NCBI GenBank assembly: GCA_900314975.1
Contig: OMXI01000027.1
Coordinates: forward strand, 1-43,356
DNA length: 43,356 nt
Reading direction: 5' to 3'
Source of the DNA: an uncultured Eubacteriales bacterium
Lineage (GTDB): Bacteria > Bacillota > Clostridia > Oscillospirales > Ruminococcaceae
Part shown: piece after piece, positions 7,681 to 17,332 of the stretch
How positions within the stretch are numbered: the stretch's first letter is position 1
Layout: every line of letters starts with the position of its first letter
Position numbers and translations under genes: made by a program
The notes under the pieces: generated by a model
Seen by the model: the letters and a program-made list of their open reading frames with translations, nothing else
Database searches by the model: none
What the model was told of the DNA's origin: nothing

Positions 7681-8546
7681 TGGAACTGCGGTTTAAAAAG
7701 CTGTGCAAGGCTTACAGCAAAAAGCAGGCGCTTATTGATTTTGATATAACTCTTACAAGCGGTGTTCACGCTCTGCTCGGACCGAACGGCGCGGGAAAAT
7801 CAACGCTGATGAACATTCTCGCAGGACTTTTGCGGCAGTCGTCTGGCGACATTCTGCTTGACGGAAAAAGTGTTTTCACAATGGGTGCGGCATTCAGAGA
7901 AATGCTGGGATATATGCCGCAGGAGCTTGGGTTTTATCCGTCGTTCACGGCGCAGCAGACGCTTGAATATTACGCCGTGCTGCGTGATGTCAGCGGCAGC
8001 AAAAAGCGGATTTCAGAGTTGCTTGACCTTGTTAATCTGCAAGGCGACAAGGACAGGAAGATAAAGGGTTACAGCGGTGGAATGAAGCGCCGCCTCGGCA
8101 TTGCACTTGCGCTTTTGAACGACCCGCAGATACTTATTCTCGACGAGGCGACCGCAGGTCTTGACCCTAAGGAGCGAATGCGCTTTCGCAATGTCATCTC
8201 GCAGATAGGTTTTGGAAGAATTGTAATTTTCGCAACTCACATCGTTTCGGATATAGAGAGTATCAGCGACGATTGCCTGATGCTCAAAGACGGTATGCTT
8301 ATCGACAGCGGCAGCTCGGAAAGCCTTTGTGCAAAGCTTTCGGGCTGTGTGTGGGATATCCCGATGACCGAGCGTGAGGCGGAGGAGTATATCCTTTCGC
8401 ACAACTGCGCAAACATCACCAAGCGGGACAGCGGTATATTCGTTCACACGGTTTGCGCTCAAAAACCGAGCGAGAATGCGCAGCCTGCGGCTGTCACGCT
8501 TGAAGATGTGTATATGAGCCATTTCGGGAGTGACTGCGATGAGTAA
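7680..8546 (+). CDS. ABC transporter ATPase
   Basis: Seen: 288 residues. Walker A GPNGAGKST at 34-42, signature YSGGMKRR at 131-138, Walker B LILDEAT near 152-158, D-loop GLDP and H-loop THIVSD. The start at 7680 overlaps the upstream stop (TAATG). The last 60 residues are a small accessory domain ending in DVYMSHF, as in ABC-2 exporters. It powers the two flanking permeases. Operon position and coupling suggest co-translation. Confidence 0.92.
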   Translation: MELRFKKLCKAYSKKQALIDFDITLTSGVHALLGPNGAGKSTLMNILAGLLRQSSGDILLDGKSVFTMGAAFREMLGYMPQELGFYPSFTAQQTLEYYAVLRDVSGSKKRISELLDLVNLQGDKDRKIKGYSGGMKRRLGIALALLNDPQILILDEATAGLDPKERMRFRNVISQIGFGRIVIFATHIVSDIESISDDCLMLKDGMLIDSGSSESLCAKLSGCVWDIPMTEREAEEYILSHNCANITKRDSGIFVHTVCAQKPSENAQPAAVTLEDVYMSHFGSDCDE

Positions 8547-9570
8547 AGTGTTCGCTGCCGAGCTGAAAAAGCTGCTGAAATTGCAGCACATTCTGCTGAT
8601 TTTTATTCTTGCCATATCCGCAAGGGTAGTGCTTTGCTTTGTTCCGACTGCGCACGGGCACCCGTATTCAGACGAGGTCTACAAGCGCTATACAACGCAG
8701 CTTTCGGGCGAACTGACAAACGAAAAGATTGAGTTTCTCAACACCCGCCTTGCCGAGATACAAGCGCTTATCGCTGATTACGATAGTATGCAGCAAAAGT
8801 ACCAGAGCGGCGAGATAGATTTAAGCGAATATTCCGATTTCACATATCGCCACGGTATCGCCAAAGCCGAAGAAAAAACGGTGATGTACCTGTGTGAAAA
8901 ATATGCGAAACTCAACGAGTGCAGCGGCTTTGACAAGCAGATTTTTTGTGATACCGACTGGGCTGACCTGTTTGCCGATAACGGCTATGATTACATAATG
9001 CTAATCGCGCTTTTGTGTATCGCCGTGCCAGCGTTTGATACGGAGTATTCAAGCGGCAGCTATGCACAGATAATGACCTCAAAGCGAGGACGTGTGCAGA
9101 CTGCATTTGCAAAGCTTGCAGCAGTAACGCTCGCAGTTTTTGTGTTGTCGCTGTTGATGAGTGCCGCTCGGCTCGGTGTGTTCGCTTGTCAGCACAGCCT
9201 TGATTTTTCGGACAAAGCCGCAGGCAATGTTGTGCTGACAAACTCGCTTGGTGGAAAGACCTTGCTCGGTTTTTTTGTCACAGACGCATTGCTCAAAGCA
9301 CTTGCGTTCGTGTTTTACGCTCTCGCCGCCTGCGCGATAAGCACCGCCTGCAAAAACGTGACATTCTCGTTCGTGCTGTCGTTTCTCGTCTGCGTGACAC
9401 CGCTGTTTGTTCTTAAAAGCGGCAGTAATGTGCTGCTTTGCGCATCTGTACTCAAAAATATGTATCCGCCGCAAATGAATATCTCTGCTTTTGTGACGAT
9501 CAGCATATGCAAGTGCCTGCTTTTGTCAGGCGCCGCACTTTTCGCCTGGAGCAGAAGACCCCATCCGTAA
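8539..9570 (+). CDS. ABC-2-type permease, second subunit
   Basis: Seen: 343 residues from ATG 8539, overlapping the ATPase by eight bases. One membrane segment at about residues 14-30, an extracytoplasmic loop to about 150, and then hydrophobic helices to the C terminus. It contains the pattern DTEYSSGSYAQIMTSKRGR, matching CEYSSGAYRTVNTSKKT in the first permease, so the two permeases are related and probably form a heterodimer. Last gene of the operon. Confidence 0.78.
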   Translation: MSKVFAAELKKLLKLQHILLIFILAISARVVLCFVPTAHGHPYSDEVYKRYTTQLSGELTNEKIEFLNTRLAEIQALIADYDSMQQKYQSGEIDLSEYSDFTYRHGIAKAEEKTVMYLCEKYAKLNECSGFDKQIFCDTDWADLFADNGYDYIMLIALLCIAVPAFDTEYSSGSYAQIMTSKRGRVQTAFAKLAAVTLAVFVLSLLMSAARLGVFACQHSLDFSDKAAGNVVLTNSLGGKTLLGFFVTDALLKALAFVFYALAACAISTACKNVTFSFVLSFLVCVTPLFVLKSGSNVLLCASVLKNMYPPQMNISAFVTISICKCLLLSGAALFAWSRRPHP

Positions 9571-9601
9571 ACGGCAACCCTAAAAATCTATGTCAAAGCC
9601 C

Positions 9602-9630
9602 TTGAACTCTCGCACGGATTGTGTTATAAT
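9602..9630 (+). promoter_or_regulatory. Sigma-A-type promoter of luxS
   Basis: TTGAAC at 9602-9607, 17-bp spacer, TATAAT at 9625-9630, followed by AAGGAGG before the luxS ATG. Confidence 0.75.
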
Positions 9631-9660
9631 ATGCGTACCGAGACACAAGGAGGATAAACT

Positions 9661-10197
9661 ATGAGCGATACACAAAAACTGATACCGAGCTTTTCGGTAG
9701 ACCATACAAAAATAGTCCCAGGCATCTTCACCAGCAGGGTAGACGTTGTCGGCGAAAACACCGTCACCACCTACGACATACGGGTGACAAAGCCTAACAC
9801 CGAGCCTGCGATCGACGTTGCCGCTATGCACACGCTTGAACACATCATAGCGACTTTCCTGCGCAACAGCGAGGATTGGAAAGACGAAGTGATCTACTGG
9901 GGACCAATGGGGTGCCTGACAGGCTTTTATCTGATACTTAAAGGCAGCCGCGCGCCAAGGGAGATTCACTCTCTGCTTCTGAGTGCGTTCAGGGCGGTGG
10001 AGGATTATACCGAGGTGCCTGGCGCAACGGCAGAGAACTGCGGAAACTATCTTATGCACAATCTTACAATTGCCAAGTGGCACGCCGCAAGGTTTGCACA
10101 GTACCTTGCCGATAACGCCGATAACGCGGCAATTTTCGAGTACCCGCAGACACAGCGCCTTGTTACCGATGACGGTCAGCAGTTCTATGATTCTTAA
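9661..10197 (+). CDS. luxS: S-ribosylhomocysteine lyase LuxS
   Basis: Cleaves S-ribosylhomocysteine to homocysteine and DPD, the precursor of autoinducer 2, in the activated methyl cycle. Seen: 178 residues. Metal-binding HTLEH at 57-61 (H57, E60, H61), the third metal ligand Cys127 in AENCGNY, and the active-site Cys85 in GPMGCLTG. The C terminus RLVTDDGQQFYDS lies in the expected region. Full length for the family. Single-gene unit with its own promoter and terminator. Confidence 0.96.
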   Translation: MSDTQKLIPSFSVDHTKIVPGIFTSRVDVVGENTVTTYDIRVTKPNTEPAIDVAAMHTLEHIIATFLRNSEDWKDEVIYWGPMGCLTGFYLILKGSRAPREIHSLLLSAFRAVEDYTEVPGATAENCGNYLMHNLTIAKWHAARFAQYLADNADNAAIFEYPQTQRLVTDDGQQFYDS

Positions 10198-10219
10198 TTG
10201 AACACTACAATAATAAAAT

Positions 10220-10256
10220 GAACGCCTTGGCTCTGCAAAGCCGAAGCGTTCTTTTT
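10220..10256 (+). terminator. Terminator after luxS
   Basis: GAACGC(C)TTGGC pairs with GCC(G)AAGCGTTC and is followed by five T. Confidence 0.8.
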
Positions 10257-10382
10257 GATGAAAGGCATTGTGCAGTTTCTATATATTGCTATTTTGTTTT
10301 TCAGCAGTTTTGACATAGCGGTAAAAGGCTGTTTATGCTATAATAATAGTGTATTATTAAACTGCTGAAAGGAAGTTTTGTT

Positions 10383-13300
10383 ATGAAAAGAAGGCTTTTA
10401 GCTGTTGCGCTGGCGCTTTGTATGACGTTCAGCACGGCAGCATTTTTGCCGCCTGATACCTTTGAAGATACAGGCATTACCGCAAGTGCGGAGATAATCA
10501 AGTCGGGCGACTTTGAGTATCAGACTCTTTCCGACGGAACGGTCGAGCTTACCGAGTACACAGGTACAGCCCAGACACTTGCCGTACCCGAAACTATCGA
10601 CGGCAAAACCGTTTCAAGACTGATGGGGTGGACCTTTAGCGGCAACACCACACTTAAAAGCGTCACTATCGGCGGAAGTATAAAAGAGATAGGCGCATAT
10701 TCGTTCTACAACTGCACCGCGCTCACAAGCGTTACGATAAAAAGCGGCTTGGAGACCATAGGCACAAGTGCCTTCAGAGGCTGTTCGCAGCTGTCAAGCA
10801 TCAGTCTGGCAAGCAGCGTTAAAACTATCGAGGAAGATGCTTTTGTCAACACAAAATGGATACAAGAGCAGCGCAATAAGGGTTCCGCAGTCGTTCTTGG
10901 CGGATTTTTGATCGAGGCAACACCGACAGGCGACAGCTTTACAGTTCCAAGCACAGTAAAGGTGATATGCTCCAATGCATTCTATTATTCAAACGTTAAA
11001 AGCGTCACGCTTCCAAGCGGACTTTTGAAAATAGATAGCTATGCATTTTACAAGTGCGGCTCTATCGAATCTCTTACAATCCCTGCAAGCGTTACGCAGA
11101 TAAATACTCCTGTTTTCTACAACTGCGACAGCATCACGGCAATAAATGTCGCAAGCGGGAATAAGAATTTTGCATCGTCAGACGGAGTGCTTTACGATAA
11201 GAATAAGACCAGGCTTATCTGCTGCCCTGTGAAAAAGACAACAGTTACTATCCCAAGCACCGTGACCGAAATAGGCTTGAACGCCTTTGACGGCTGCACC
11301 GTGCTGAAAAGTGCCGCGCTGCCAAGCGGACTTAAAACTATCGAAAACTACGCATTCAGAAACTGTGCCGCACTTGCGTCCATAAATATCCCGTCAGGTG
11401 TAACAAACATAGGCTCTTACGCTTTTGCAGGCTGTCAAAGCATAAAAAGCGCGGTCATTCCCAAAAACGTCAAGCAATTAGGGGAAAACACTTTTTCAGA
11501 CTGTACAAGCCTTTCATCTGTCACTATCCCCGAGGGTGTGGAATCAATAGACTACTATTGCTTCTATAACTGCCCCGCACTCAAAACCGTAACAGTGCCC
11601 AAGTCAGTAACAAGAGTTTCACCCAAAGCATTCGGCTATATCATAGATACGCAGACAAAAAAGGCTGTCGTAAATACTGCCTTTACAATGAAATGCTATA
11701 AGGATAGCAGCGCTGAAAGCTACTGTATGAAAAACGGCTTGAACTACGAGCTTATCGACAGCACGCAGCCAGAGGGCCTTGCGCAGAGCAATGCAGTAAA
11801 AATCGATGCTTCCGTGTTTACGCCTTTTTCTTCCGACGATTTTGGCTTTGCAGTCTACGGCAACGATAAAAATAACGGCATCTATGTGCTTAATCAGTCA
11901 AAGCTTTGGTTTATCGCTGTAAAGGACGGCAAAAGCTCATTGACCTACGATTTCAGTTCACTTAATTCCGATAAAATAACAAGCTCCTACCTGTGCGGCA
12001 GCAAGCTGTATGCCGCAGGCAATCACTATGACAGCACGCTGAAAAAGACCGTTTACCGTATCTATATCTACGACCTTGATGCACGCAAGCTGCTAAAGCA
12101 GATAAGCCTTGATGTGAGCGTTACAGCGGTAGCTGCGGATCCCAAGGGCAACATCTTCGCCGCAGGGCAGCCTTACATATATATGTTTGACAGCAGCGGA
12201 AAGAAATTGAGTGAAGCGCAGCGCAAACAAAAAGTTTACCGTTTCACAGGCTATGACGAAACCAACGGAAACCTGTATTTTGAAAGCGCATTTGATTATT
12301 ATTCCTGGGGCTATCACCACGATATGAACGGCTTGTTTTCAGCAAGCGTAAAGGATAATCAGATAACCGTGAACGATAAGTATATAGATATGTTCTATCA
12401 GCTCGGCTTTTACGGGCATAACAATTCAAGCGAGCTGCTTTGCGGCAAGTACCTTGCCTACGCAAACAACAGTCTCAAATATATCGATTCAAATTCCTTT
12501 GACCTGTCAGGAGACAGCGCGCCCTTGCTTTTCAGTACCAACAGACCGATATCCGAAGACGGCGAAAACACTTTTGACGTCCAAAGCTACGGCATAAGAG
12601 CAGTTTACAGCAAGAGCAACGATTCTTTCATTTCGTATATGAATGACAATAAGATAAGCGAGTTTGACCTTGGCGGAAACGAGATAGCGCAGATGCCGTC
12701 TGTCACGCACATATTCTCACTGAATACCGTAGGCGATAATATCGTTGCGATTGAGCGCCATGACAGCAAGAGCTATTACCTTGAGGTGTTCCCGTGGAAA
12801 CACGCTACAAGCATAAGCGTTACCGCACCGTCAAGCAGCTTGTCTGTCGCAGGCACCCTGCAGCTCACCGCCAAAACAAACGGTACTCTGACAGAGAGCT
12901 ACACCTGGACAAGCAGCGACAGCAAGATAGCAACAGTCTCTGCAGACGGCAAGGTCTACGGCGTATCCGCCGGCACAGCGACCATTACCGTTTCAACAAG
13001 CACAGGTCTTAAAACAACGTACAAGGTCACCGTTACCGCAAACAGCGCGCTTGTTTCGCCCGACCTTGAAACAGTCACAACAGGCGCTTCAAGCAGCAAT
13101 GCCTCGATGAATGATTATACCGTCTGGTCACAGGTCAATAACTCGTATATCTACGAAGATCCGTCAAAGAATATCTGGCGTGCAGAGTATATCGGCAGCA
13201 GTATTATTGCCGAAAAGTATTCCGCAGGCGCAAAGACGCTTCTCTCAAAATATACCGTCACACCAGAGCTTTCAATATTTGGCGGCATCTATTTTTCAAG

Positions 13301-15647
13301 TGACTATAACTATGTCGTAACAGGTAAGGAAAATCCAAGCTACAGCGACTCTTCCGAGGTCGTGCGCATAACACGCTACACAAAGGACTGGAAGAAAAAA
13401 GACCACGTCAGCATAAACGGCGCAAATACCTATGTCCCGTTTGAAGCAGGCTCGTGCAGATTTGCCGAGGCTGACGGAAAAATATATATCCATACCTGCC
13501 ACAAGATGTATGCTGACAGCGACGGCATTAACCACCAGGCGAATATGACCTTCGTGCTTGACAAATCGACAATGAAGATCACCGATTCGCAGTACGAGGT
13601 GCATAACCTGACAAGCGGTTACGTCAGCCACTCCTTCGACCAGTTCGTTTTGGCGGATAACGGCTTTATCTACCGCGTTGACCACGCCGAAGGTGCAAAT
13701 ATGTATATGGGTTCAACTCCGCTTTCAACGCGTGGCATCACCATTTCAAAAATCAGCACAGGCGACAGCCTTACAGCTGTAGACCTCGCTATCCCGCTGA
13801 AAGTAAGCGGCGGCAGCGGCAACTATACAGGTATCGCGCTCGGCGGATTTGAGATAACAAAGCAAAGCTGTATCATCGCATATACCAAGGACATTGGCTC
13901 AAATGCATCATCAAGAGATGTATACTTGAGCGTTGTGGATAAGCAGCTGTCCACTGCCAAAGCCGTCAAGCTGACCGATTATTCGGCAGCGACAGGCGTT
14001 TATGCGTCAACTCCGCAGCTTGTCAGGGTCAGTGATTATCTTGCCGCAGTTTTGTGGGAGGAAAAGAGCTCTGCGGGGAAAACCGCCGTCAAAGCAATCC
14101 TCGTTGACGGCGACGGAAATATCTGCTCAAATATCGGAACGCTTGATGCAAGGCTTTCGGACTGCCAGCCGATAATGTGTTCAGACGGCTGCATAAGGTG
14201 GTATTATACAACCTCGGGCGCACCGAAATTCTGTGCTGTCCAACCGTTTGAGATAAACAACTTCCATATCCACCAGTACACCGTAACATCGACCAAGCAG
14301 CCTACCTGTACAGCCGCAGGCTCGCAGACCAAAAAGTGCAGCGTGTGCGGCAAGACCGTGACCGAAACTATCAAGGCAACAGGTCACAAGTGGGCAGCAC
14401 CAACGTACACCTGGTCAAGCGACAATAAGACCTGCACCGCAGCAAGAGTTTGCACGAACGATAAAACGCACACTGAAACCGAAACTGTTACCGCAGTCTA
14501 TTCCGTGACAAAACAGCCGACCTGCACTGCAAAGGGCACAGGCAAGTACACCGCAGTATTTAAGAACACCGCCTTTGCGCAGCAGACCAAGAACACGGAT
14601 ATAGCACTCAAAGCGCATACCTTCGGCGCGTGGACGAACAGCGGATTTAACAGCGCCAAGGGCGTAAGACTACAGTCGAGAACCTGCTCGGTCTGCAAAA
14701 CGACCGAAACGCGTGAAATAAACGGCGCGGTAACACGCCTTGCAGGCAAGGGCAGATACGCCACCGCAGCAGAAATATCCAAAGCCGCGTTCACAAGCGC
14801 AAACACGGTTATCCTCGCAGACGGTATGAACTACGCAGATGCGTTAGCGGGCGTGCCGCTTGCCAAAAAGCTCGGCGCACCGATACTCCTCACTGGCACA
14901 AATACTCTCGCACCCGAAACGCTCGCGGAGATAAAACGCCTTAAAGCGACAAATGTTATCATAATCGGCGGCGAGGGCGCAGTAAGCGAGAACGTAAGAA
15001 AAGAGCTTGAAAGCAATGGCTTGACAACACGGCGTATTGCAGGCAGAACCCGTTTCGGTACGGCGGCTGCGATAGCAGGGGAGCTTGGCAGCGCACCGAC
15101 CGACGTGGTCTTCGTCTACGGACTTGACTACGCAGACGCGCTCTCCGTAAGCCCGGTCGCAGCAGCAAAGAACGCACCGATAATCTACCTTACGACCAGC
15201 GGCGAGCTTAATGCCGATACCGCGGCTTATCTCGAAACGATAAAGGGCAAGGTCAAAAACGCGTACGTTATCGGCGGCGACGGAGTTATCACCGACGATA
15301 TGATGAACAAAGCCGCGCAGGCGCTTGGGCTTGACAAAGCAACAAGGGTAGCGGGCAAAAACCGCTTCCTCACCTGCGTGCAGGTCAATAAGGCTTTTGC
15401 CTCGGTACTTACAAGCAAGAGCATTTGCATAGCAACGGGACTTGATTTCCCCGACGCGCTCGCAGGCGGTGTGTACGCCGCTAAAAACAGCGCAGGGCTG
15501 TTCCTTATCAACGGCAAAACTAACCCGCCAACTTTCGCAGACGAGCAAAAATCGTATTTCAAAGCACTTGACCCAAACAGCATAACGATTTTCGGCGGCA
15601 CGGGCGTTGTACCCGACGCCCACGTCGACGCACTTGCAAAGAGATAA
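10383..15647 (+). CDS. Giant secreted LRR / Ig-like / cell-wall-binding surface protein
   Basis: Seen: 1754 residues, AAAGGAAG before ATG. Signal peptide 1-35. BspA-type LRR_5 repeats from about 55 to 430 (units like FYNCTALTSVTIKSGLETIG). A propeller-like region about 480-800. A BIG2 Ig-like domain about 806-885 (SVAGTLQLTAKTNG, VYGVSAGTATITV). A beta-rich stretch to about 1290, Cys-containing modules with CSVCGKTVTETI (1293-1440). At the C terminus three CW_binding_2 repeats begin RLAGKGRYATAAEIS (about 1452), RIAGRTRFGTAAAIA (about 1550) and RVAGKNRF (about 1654). Known: CW_binding_2 modules hold clostridial surface proteins on wall polymer; BspA LRRs often mediate adhesion. Inference: a wall-anchored adhesin or binding protein, monocistronic. 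Confidence 0.88.
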   Translation: MKRRLLAVALALCMTFSTAAFLPPDTFEDTGITASAEIIKSGDFEYQTLSDGTVELTEYTGTAQTLAVPETIDGKTVSRLMGWTFSGNTTLKSVTIGGSIKEIGAYSFYNCTALTSVTIKSGLETIGTSAFRGCSQLSSISLASSVKTIEEDAFVNTKWIQEQRNKGSAVVLGGFLIEATPTGDSFTVPSTVKVICSNAFYYSNVKSVTLPSGLLKIDSYAFYKCGSIESLTIPASVTQINTPVFYNCDSITAINVASGNKNFASSDGVLYDKNKTRLICCPVKKTTVTIPSTVTEIGLNAFDGCTVLKSAALPSGLKTIENYAFRNCAALASINIPSGVTNIGSYAFAGCQSIKSAVIPKNVKQLGENTFSDCTSLSSVTIPEGVESIDYYCFYNCPALKTVTVPKSVTRVSPKAFGYIIDTQTKKAVVNTAFTMKCYKDSSAESYCMKNGLNYELIDSTQPEGLAQSNAVKIDASVFTPFSSDDFGFAVYGNDKNNGIYVLNQSKLWFIAVKDGKSSLTYDFSSLNSDKITSSYLCGSKLYAAGNHYDSTLKKTVYRIYIYDLDARKLLKQISLDVSVTAVAADPKGNIFAAGQPYIYMFDSSGKKLSEAQRKQKVYRFTGYDETNGNLYFESAFDYYSWGYHHDMNGLFSASVKDNQITVNDKYIDMFYQLGFYGHNNSSELLCGKYLAYANNSLKYIDSNSFDLSGDSAPLLFSTNRPISEDGENTFDVQSYGIRAVYSKSNDSFISYMNDNKISEFDLGGNEIAQMPSVTHIFSLNTVGDNIVAIERHDSKSYYLEVFPWKHATSISVTAPSSSLSVAGTLQLTAKTNGTLTESYTWTSSDSKIATVSADGKVYGVSAGTATITVSTSTGLKTTYKVTVTANSALVSPDLETVTTGASSSNASMNDYTVWSQVNNSYIYEDPSKNIWRAEYIGSSIIAEKYSAGAKTLLSKYTVTPELSIFGGIYFSSDYNYVVTGKENPSYSDSSEVVRITRYTKDWKKKDHVSINGANTYVPFEAGSCRFAEADGKIYIHTCHKMYADSDGINHQANMTFVLDKSTMKITDSQYEVHNLTSGYVSHSFDQFVLADNGFIYRVDHAEGANMYMGSTPLSTRGITISKISTGDSLTAVDLAIPLKVSGGSGNYTGIALGGFEITKQSCIIAYTKDIGSNASSRDVYLSVVDKQLSTAKAVKLTDYSAATGVYASTPQLVRVSDYLAAVLWEEKSSAGKTAVKAILVDGDGNICSNIGTLDARLSDCQPIMCSDGCIRWYYTTSGAPKFCAVQPFEINNFHIHQYTVTSTKQPTCTAAGSQTKKCSVCGKTVTETIKATGHKWAAPTYTWSSDNKTCTAARVCTNDKTHTETETVTAVYSVTKQPTCTAKGTGKYTAVFKNTAFAQQTKNTDIALKAHTFGAWTNSGFNSAKGVRLQSRTCSVCKTTETREINGAVTRLAGKGRYATAAEISKAAFTSANTVILADGMNYADALAGVPLAKKLGAPILLTGTNTLAPETLAEIKRLKATNVIIIGGEGAVSENVRKELESNGLTTRRIAGRTRFGTAAAIAGELGSAPTDVVFVYGLDYADALSVSPVAAAKNAPIIYLTTSGELNADTAAYLETIKGKVKNAYVIGGDGVITDDMMNKAAQALGLDKATRVAGKNRFLTCVQVNKAFASVLTSKSICIATGLDFPDALAGGVYAAKNSAGLFLINGKTNPPTFADEQKSYFKALDPNSITIFGGTGVVPDAHVDALAKR

Positions 15648-15654
15648 AAACAAA

Positions 15655-15840
15655 GAGGTAAGCCTTTAGAGGTAAGAGATAAGAAAATAAGAGGTAAGCC
15701 TTTAGAGGTAAGAGATAAGAAATAAGAGGTAAGCCTTTAGAGGTAAGAGATAAGAAATAAGAGGTAAGCTTTTAGAGGTAAGAGATAAGAAATAAGAGGT
15801 AAGCCTTTAGAGGTAAGAGATAAGAAATAAGAGGTAAGAT
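15655..15840. repeat. Tandem 35-bp repeat array
   Basis: Five copies of a unit beginning GAGGTAAGCCTTTAGAGGTA and continuing AGAGATAAGAAATAA start at 15655, 15691, 15726, 15761 and 15796; a partial sixth starts at 15831. The first copy has one extra A and one copy has GCTT for GCCT. Within each unit GAGGTAAG occurs twice. The last partial copy pairs with TCTTACCTCT at 15846-15855 to form a hairpin. It lies between converging genes. No coding sense. Confidence 0.9.
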
Positions 15841-15855
15841 TTCGGTCTTACCTCT

Positions 15856-15893
15856 AAAAATCGACCCACCCGACACATTAAGTATCGGGTGGG
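15856..15893 (-). terminator. Terminator of the TasA-like gene
   Basis: CCCACCCGA (15865-15873) pairs with TCGGGTGGG (15885-15893). On the minus strand the stem is followed closely by five T. Confidence 0.75.
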
Positions 15894-15959
15894 CTTGGCT
15901 ATTATTAGGTTTCGCTAAGTTAGCGTTGTGGGTTTAGTTAAATTATCATTAACTCTGAT

Positions 15960-16916
15960 TTATGGGATATTGTTTGCTTGATCTTCAGAATCAATTGAGA
16001 ATGCAAACTCTACTGATACTGCTGTAAGATTGAGGGCATTATCCGTATATGCTTTTGTTGCATTTCCATCGAAATAAATATAGATATCTATTGATGTAGT
16101 ATTATTTGAATCTGTGATACCAAGAGTATCCTTGATAATTGCCTTACCTGCATTTGTTCCACTCTCAACTGTACCCATAGCTGTACCGCTTGCACCATTT
16201 TCAGCTGCAATAAGCGTACCAGTTGAATTGTAGAGTGCATATTGACCTGCGTCATTAACTATAAGAACTCGTACGCTACTTTCAAAATCATCTGCACCAA
16301 TTGCAGAACCATTTTTCTTTAATGTTACACTATCAATCTTAAGATTATTACCAGCTGCTGAAGGTGATACGTTCTTGAATGAAAGTGTCTGCTGAAGAAG
16401 GAAATTATCCTGATTTGCACCAATTCCATCATCTGCTACTGTACCAGTACGAACTCCACATCTATCTGCATTTAAAGATGCAGCATTCAGTGTAACGTCT
16501 TTGAATTTAAGAGCGGAACCAACATTTGCTCCTTCGCCTGTTGCAACGATTGTAGCACCTTGTGCATTGTCAGATAATGTACTTGAAGACCAAACCCAAG
16601 TTGGTGTTGTTCCTATGGTTTTTGGAGCAATAAGTCTCAAATCTGTTGCATCAACAACGGTCCAAGTTCCAACGCCGTTTGATGCACTTGCAGCTGTTGA
16701 ATCAAGTGTGGTGTAGAAATCGTTTCCATTTGCACTAATCTGGAGATATGGGTCAGCAGACTTTGCTGTAACAGACATTGTGCTTGCCGATACATTTCTG
16801 TTCAGTGAGAACCAAGCGAATGTCGACGAAACGAGCATTGCTGCTGAAACTGAGAGCATTCCGATTGCTCCTAACAGTTTCCTTGTGTTTTTGCTTTTCT
16901 TATTAGTATTAGTCAT
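15960..16916 (-). CDS. TasA-like protein with SipW-type signal peptide
   Basis: Seen: 318 residues; AAAGGGG precedes ATG at 16916. N-terminal basic stretch, hydrophobic core GMLSVSAAMLVSS and then TFAWFSLNRNVSAS, the hallmark of SipW-dependent signal peptides in Clostridia. The mature part is rich in N, T, S, A and G, with almost no Cys, and beta-strand-like, as in TasA/camelysin fibre proteins. Known: TasA is processed by SipW and forms extracellular biofilm fibres. Two SipW-type peptidases lie on the opposite strand just downstream of its promoter region. Inference: the major secreted fibre or pilin-like protein of this locus. The mature domain is not closely recognisable as TasA. Confidence 0.7.
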   Translation of the reverse strand: MTNTNKKSKNTRKLLGAIGMLSVSAAMLVSSTFAWFSLNRNVSASTMSVTAKSADPYLQISANGNDFYTTLDSTAASASNGVGTWTVVDATDLRLIAPKTIGTTPTWVWSSSTLSDNAQGATIVATGEGANVGSALKFKDVTLNAASLNADRCGVRTGTVADDGIGANQDNFLLQQTLSFKNVSPSAAGNNLKIDSVTLKKNGSAIGADDFESSVRVLIVNDAGQYALYNSTGTLIAAENGASGTAMGTVESGTNAGKAIIKDTLGITDSNNTTSIDIYIYFDGNATKAYTDNALNLTAVSVEFAFSIDSEDQANNIP

Positions 16917-17253
16917 AATAAATTCCCCTTTCCAAGAATTTAAATTACCGCGGTTTGTGCTAATAGCCGTAGCCGTGACCGCTGCTCCTCTTTAGGAAAC
17001 CCAATAATAAGTGATGTTTTTGTTTCCTTGTCTTAAAGTATACATACTTTGTGCGCTTTTGTCAATAGTTTCACGCAAATTTGTTTATTTAACAAAACAA
17101 ATTTGGAGAATATATACTTCTTGTCTTGCCGTTTTTGTGCAAATTGACCGTAAAACGATTTCGCAAGTTGTTACATATGTTCGATTTGTTTAAAACACTT
17201 GTCCAATTACGACTAAAATTATCGTATTTTCGTGATATTTGTTCATAATTCGC
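16917..17253. other. Divergent intergenic region, no gene seen
   Basis: AT-rich stretch between the TasA-like gene and the EAL-like gene. It should hold the minus-strand promoter of the fibre gene and any shared operators. I see no convincing ORF and no strong hairpin. Confidence 0.4.
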
Positions 17254-17282
17254 TTGACAAAGCGCATAAAATTTAGTATAAT
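17254..17282 (+). promoter_or_regulatory. Sigma-A-type promoter of the fibre operon
   Basis: TTGACA at 17254-17259, 17-bp spacer, TATAAT at 17277-17282: a consensus promoter, about 50 bp upstream of the EAL-like gene. Confidence 0.85.
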
Positions 17283-17332
17283 AATTACGAATAAATTATA
17301 CATTCTTAACTTATGCGCGCGAGGTGATAAGC

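Noticed and set aside
10310-10344. Promoter of the giant surface protein (TTGACA ... TATAAT)
   Set aside because: The boxes are 23 bp apart, too far for a standard promoter; no better pair was found, so no call was made.
14844-15653. 269-codon minus-strand ORF opposite the CW_binding_2 region
   Set aside because: Antisense shadow of a repetitive, GC-rich coding region; no ribosome site and a composition typical of mirror frames.
15655-15840. CRISPR-like repeat array
   Set aside because: Units are directly joined without unique spacers and no cas genes are nearby.
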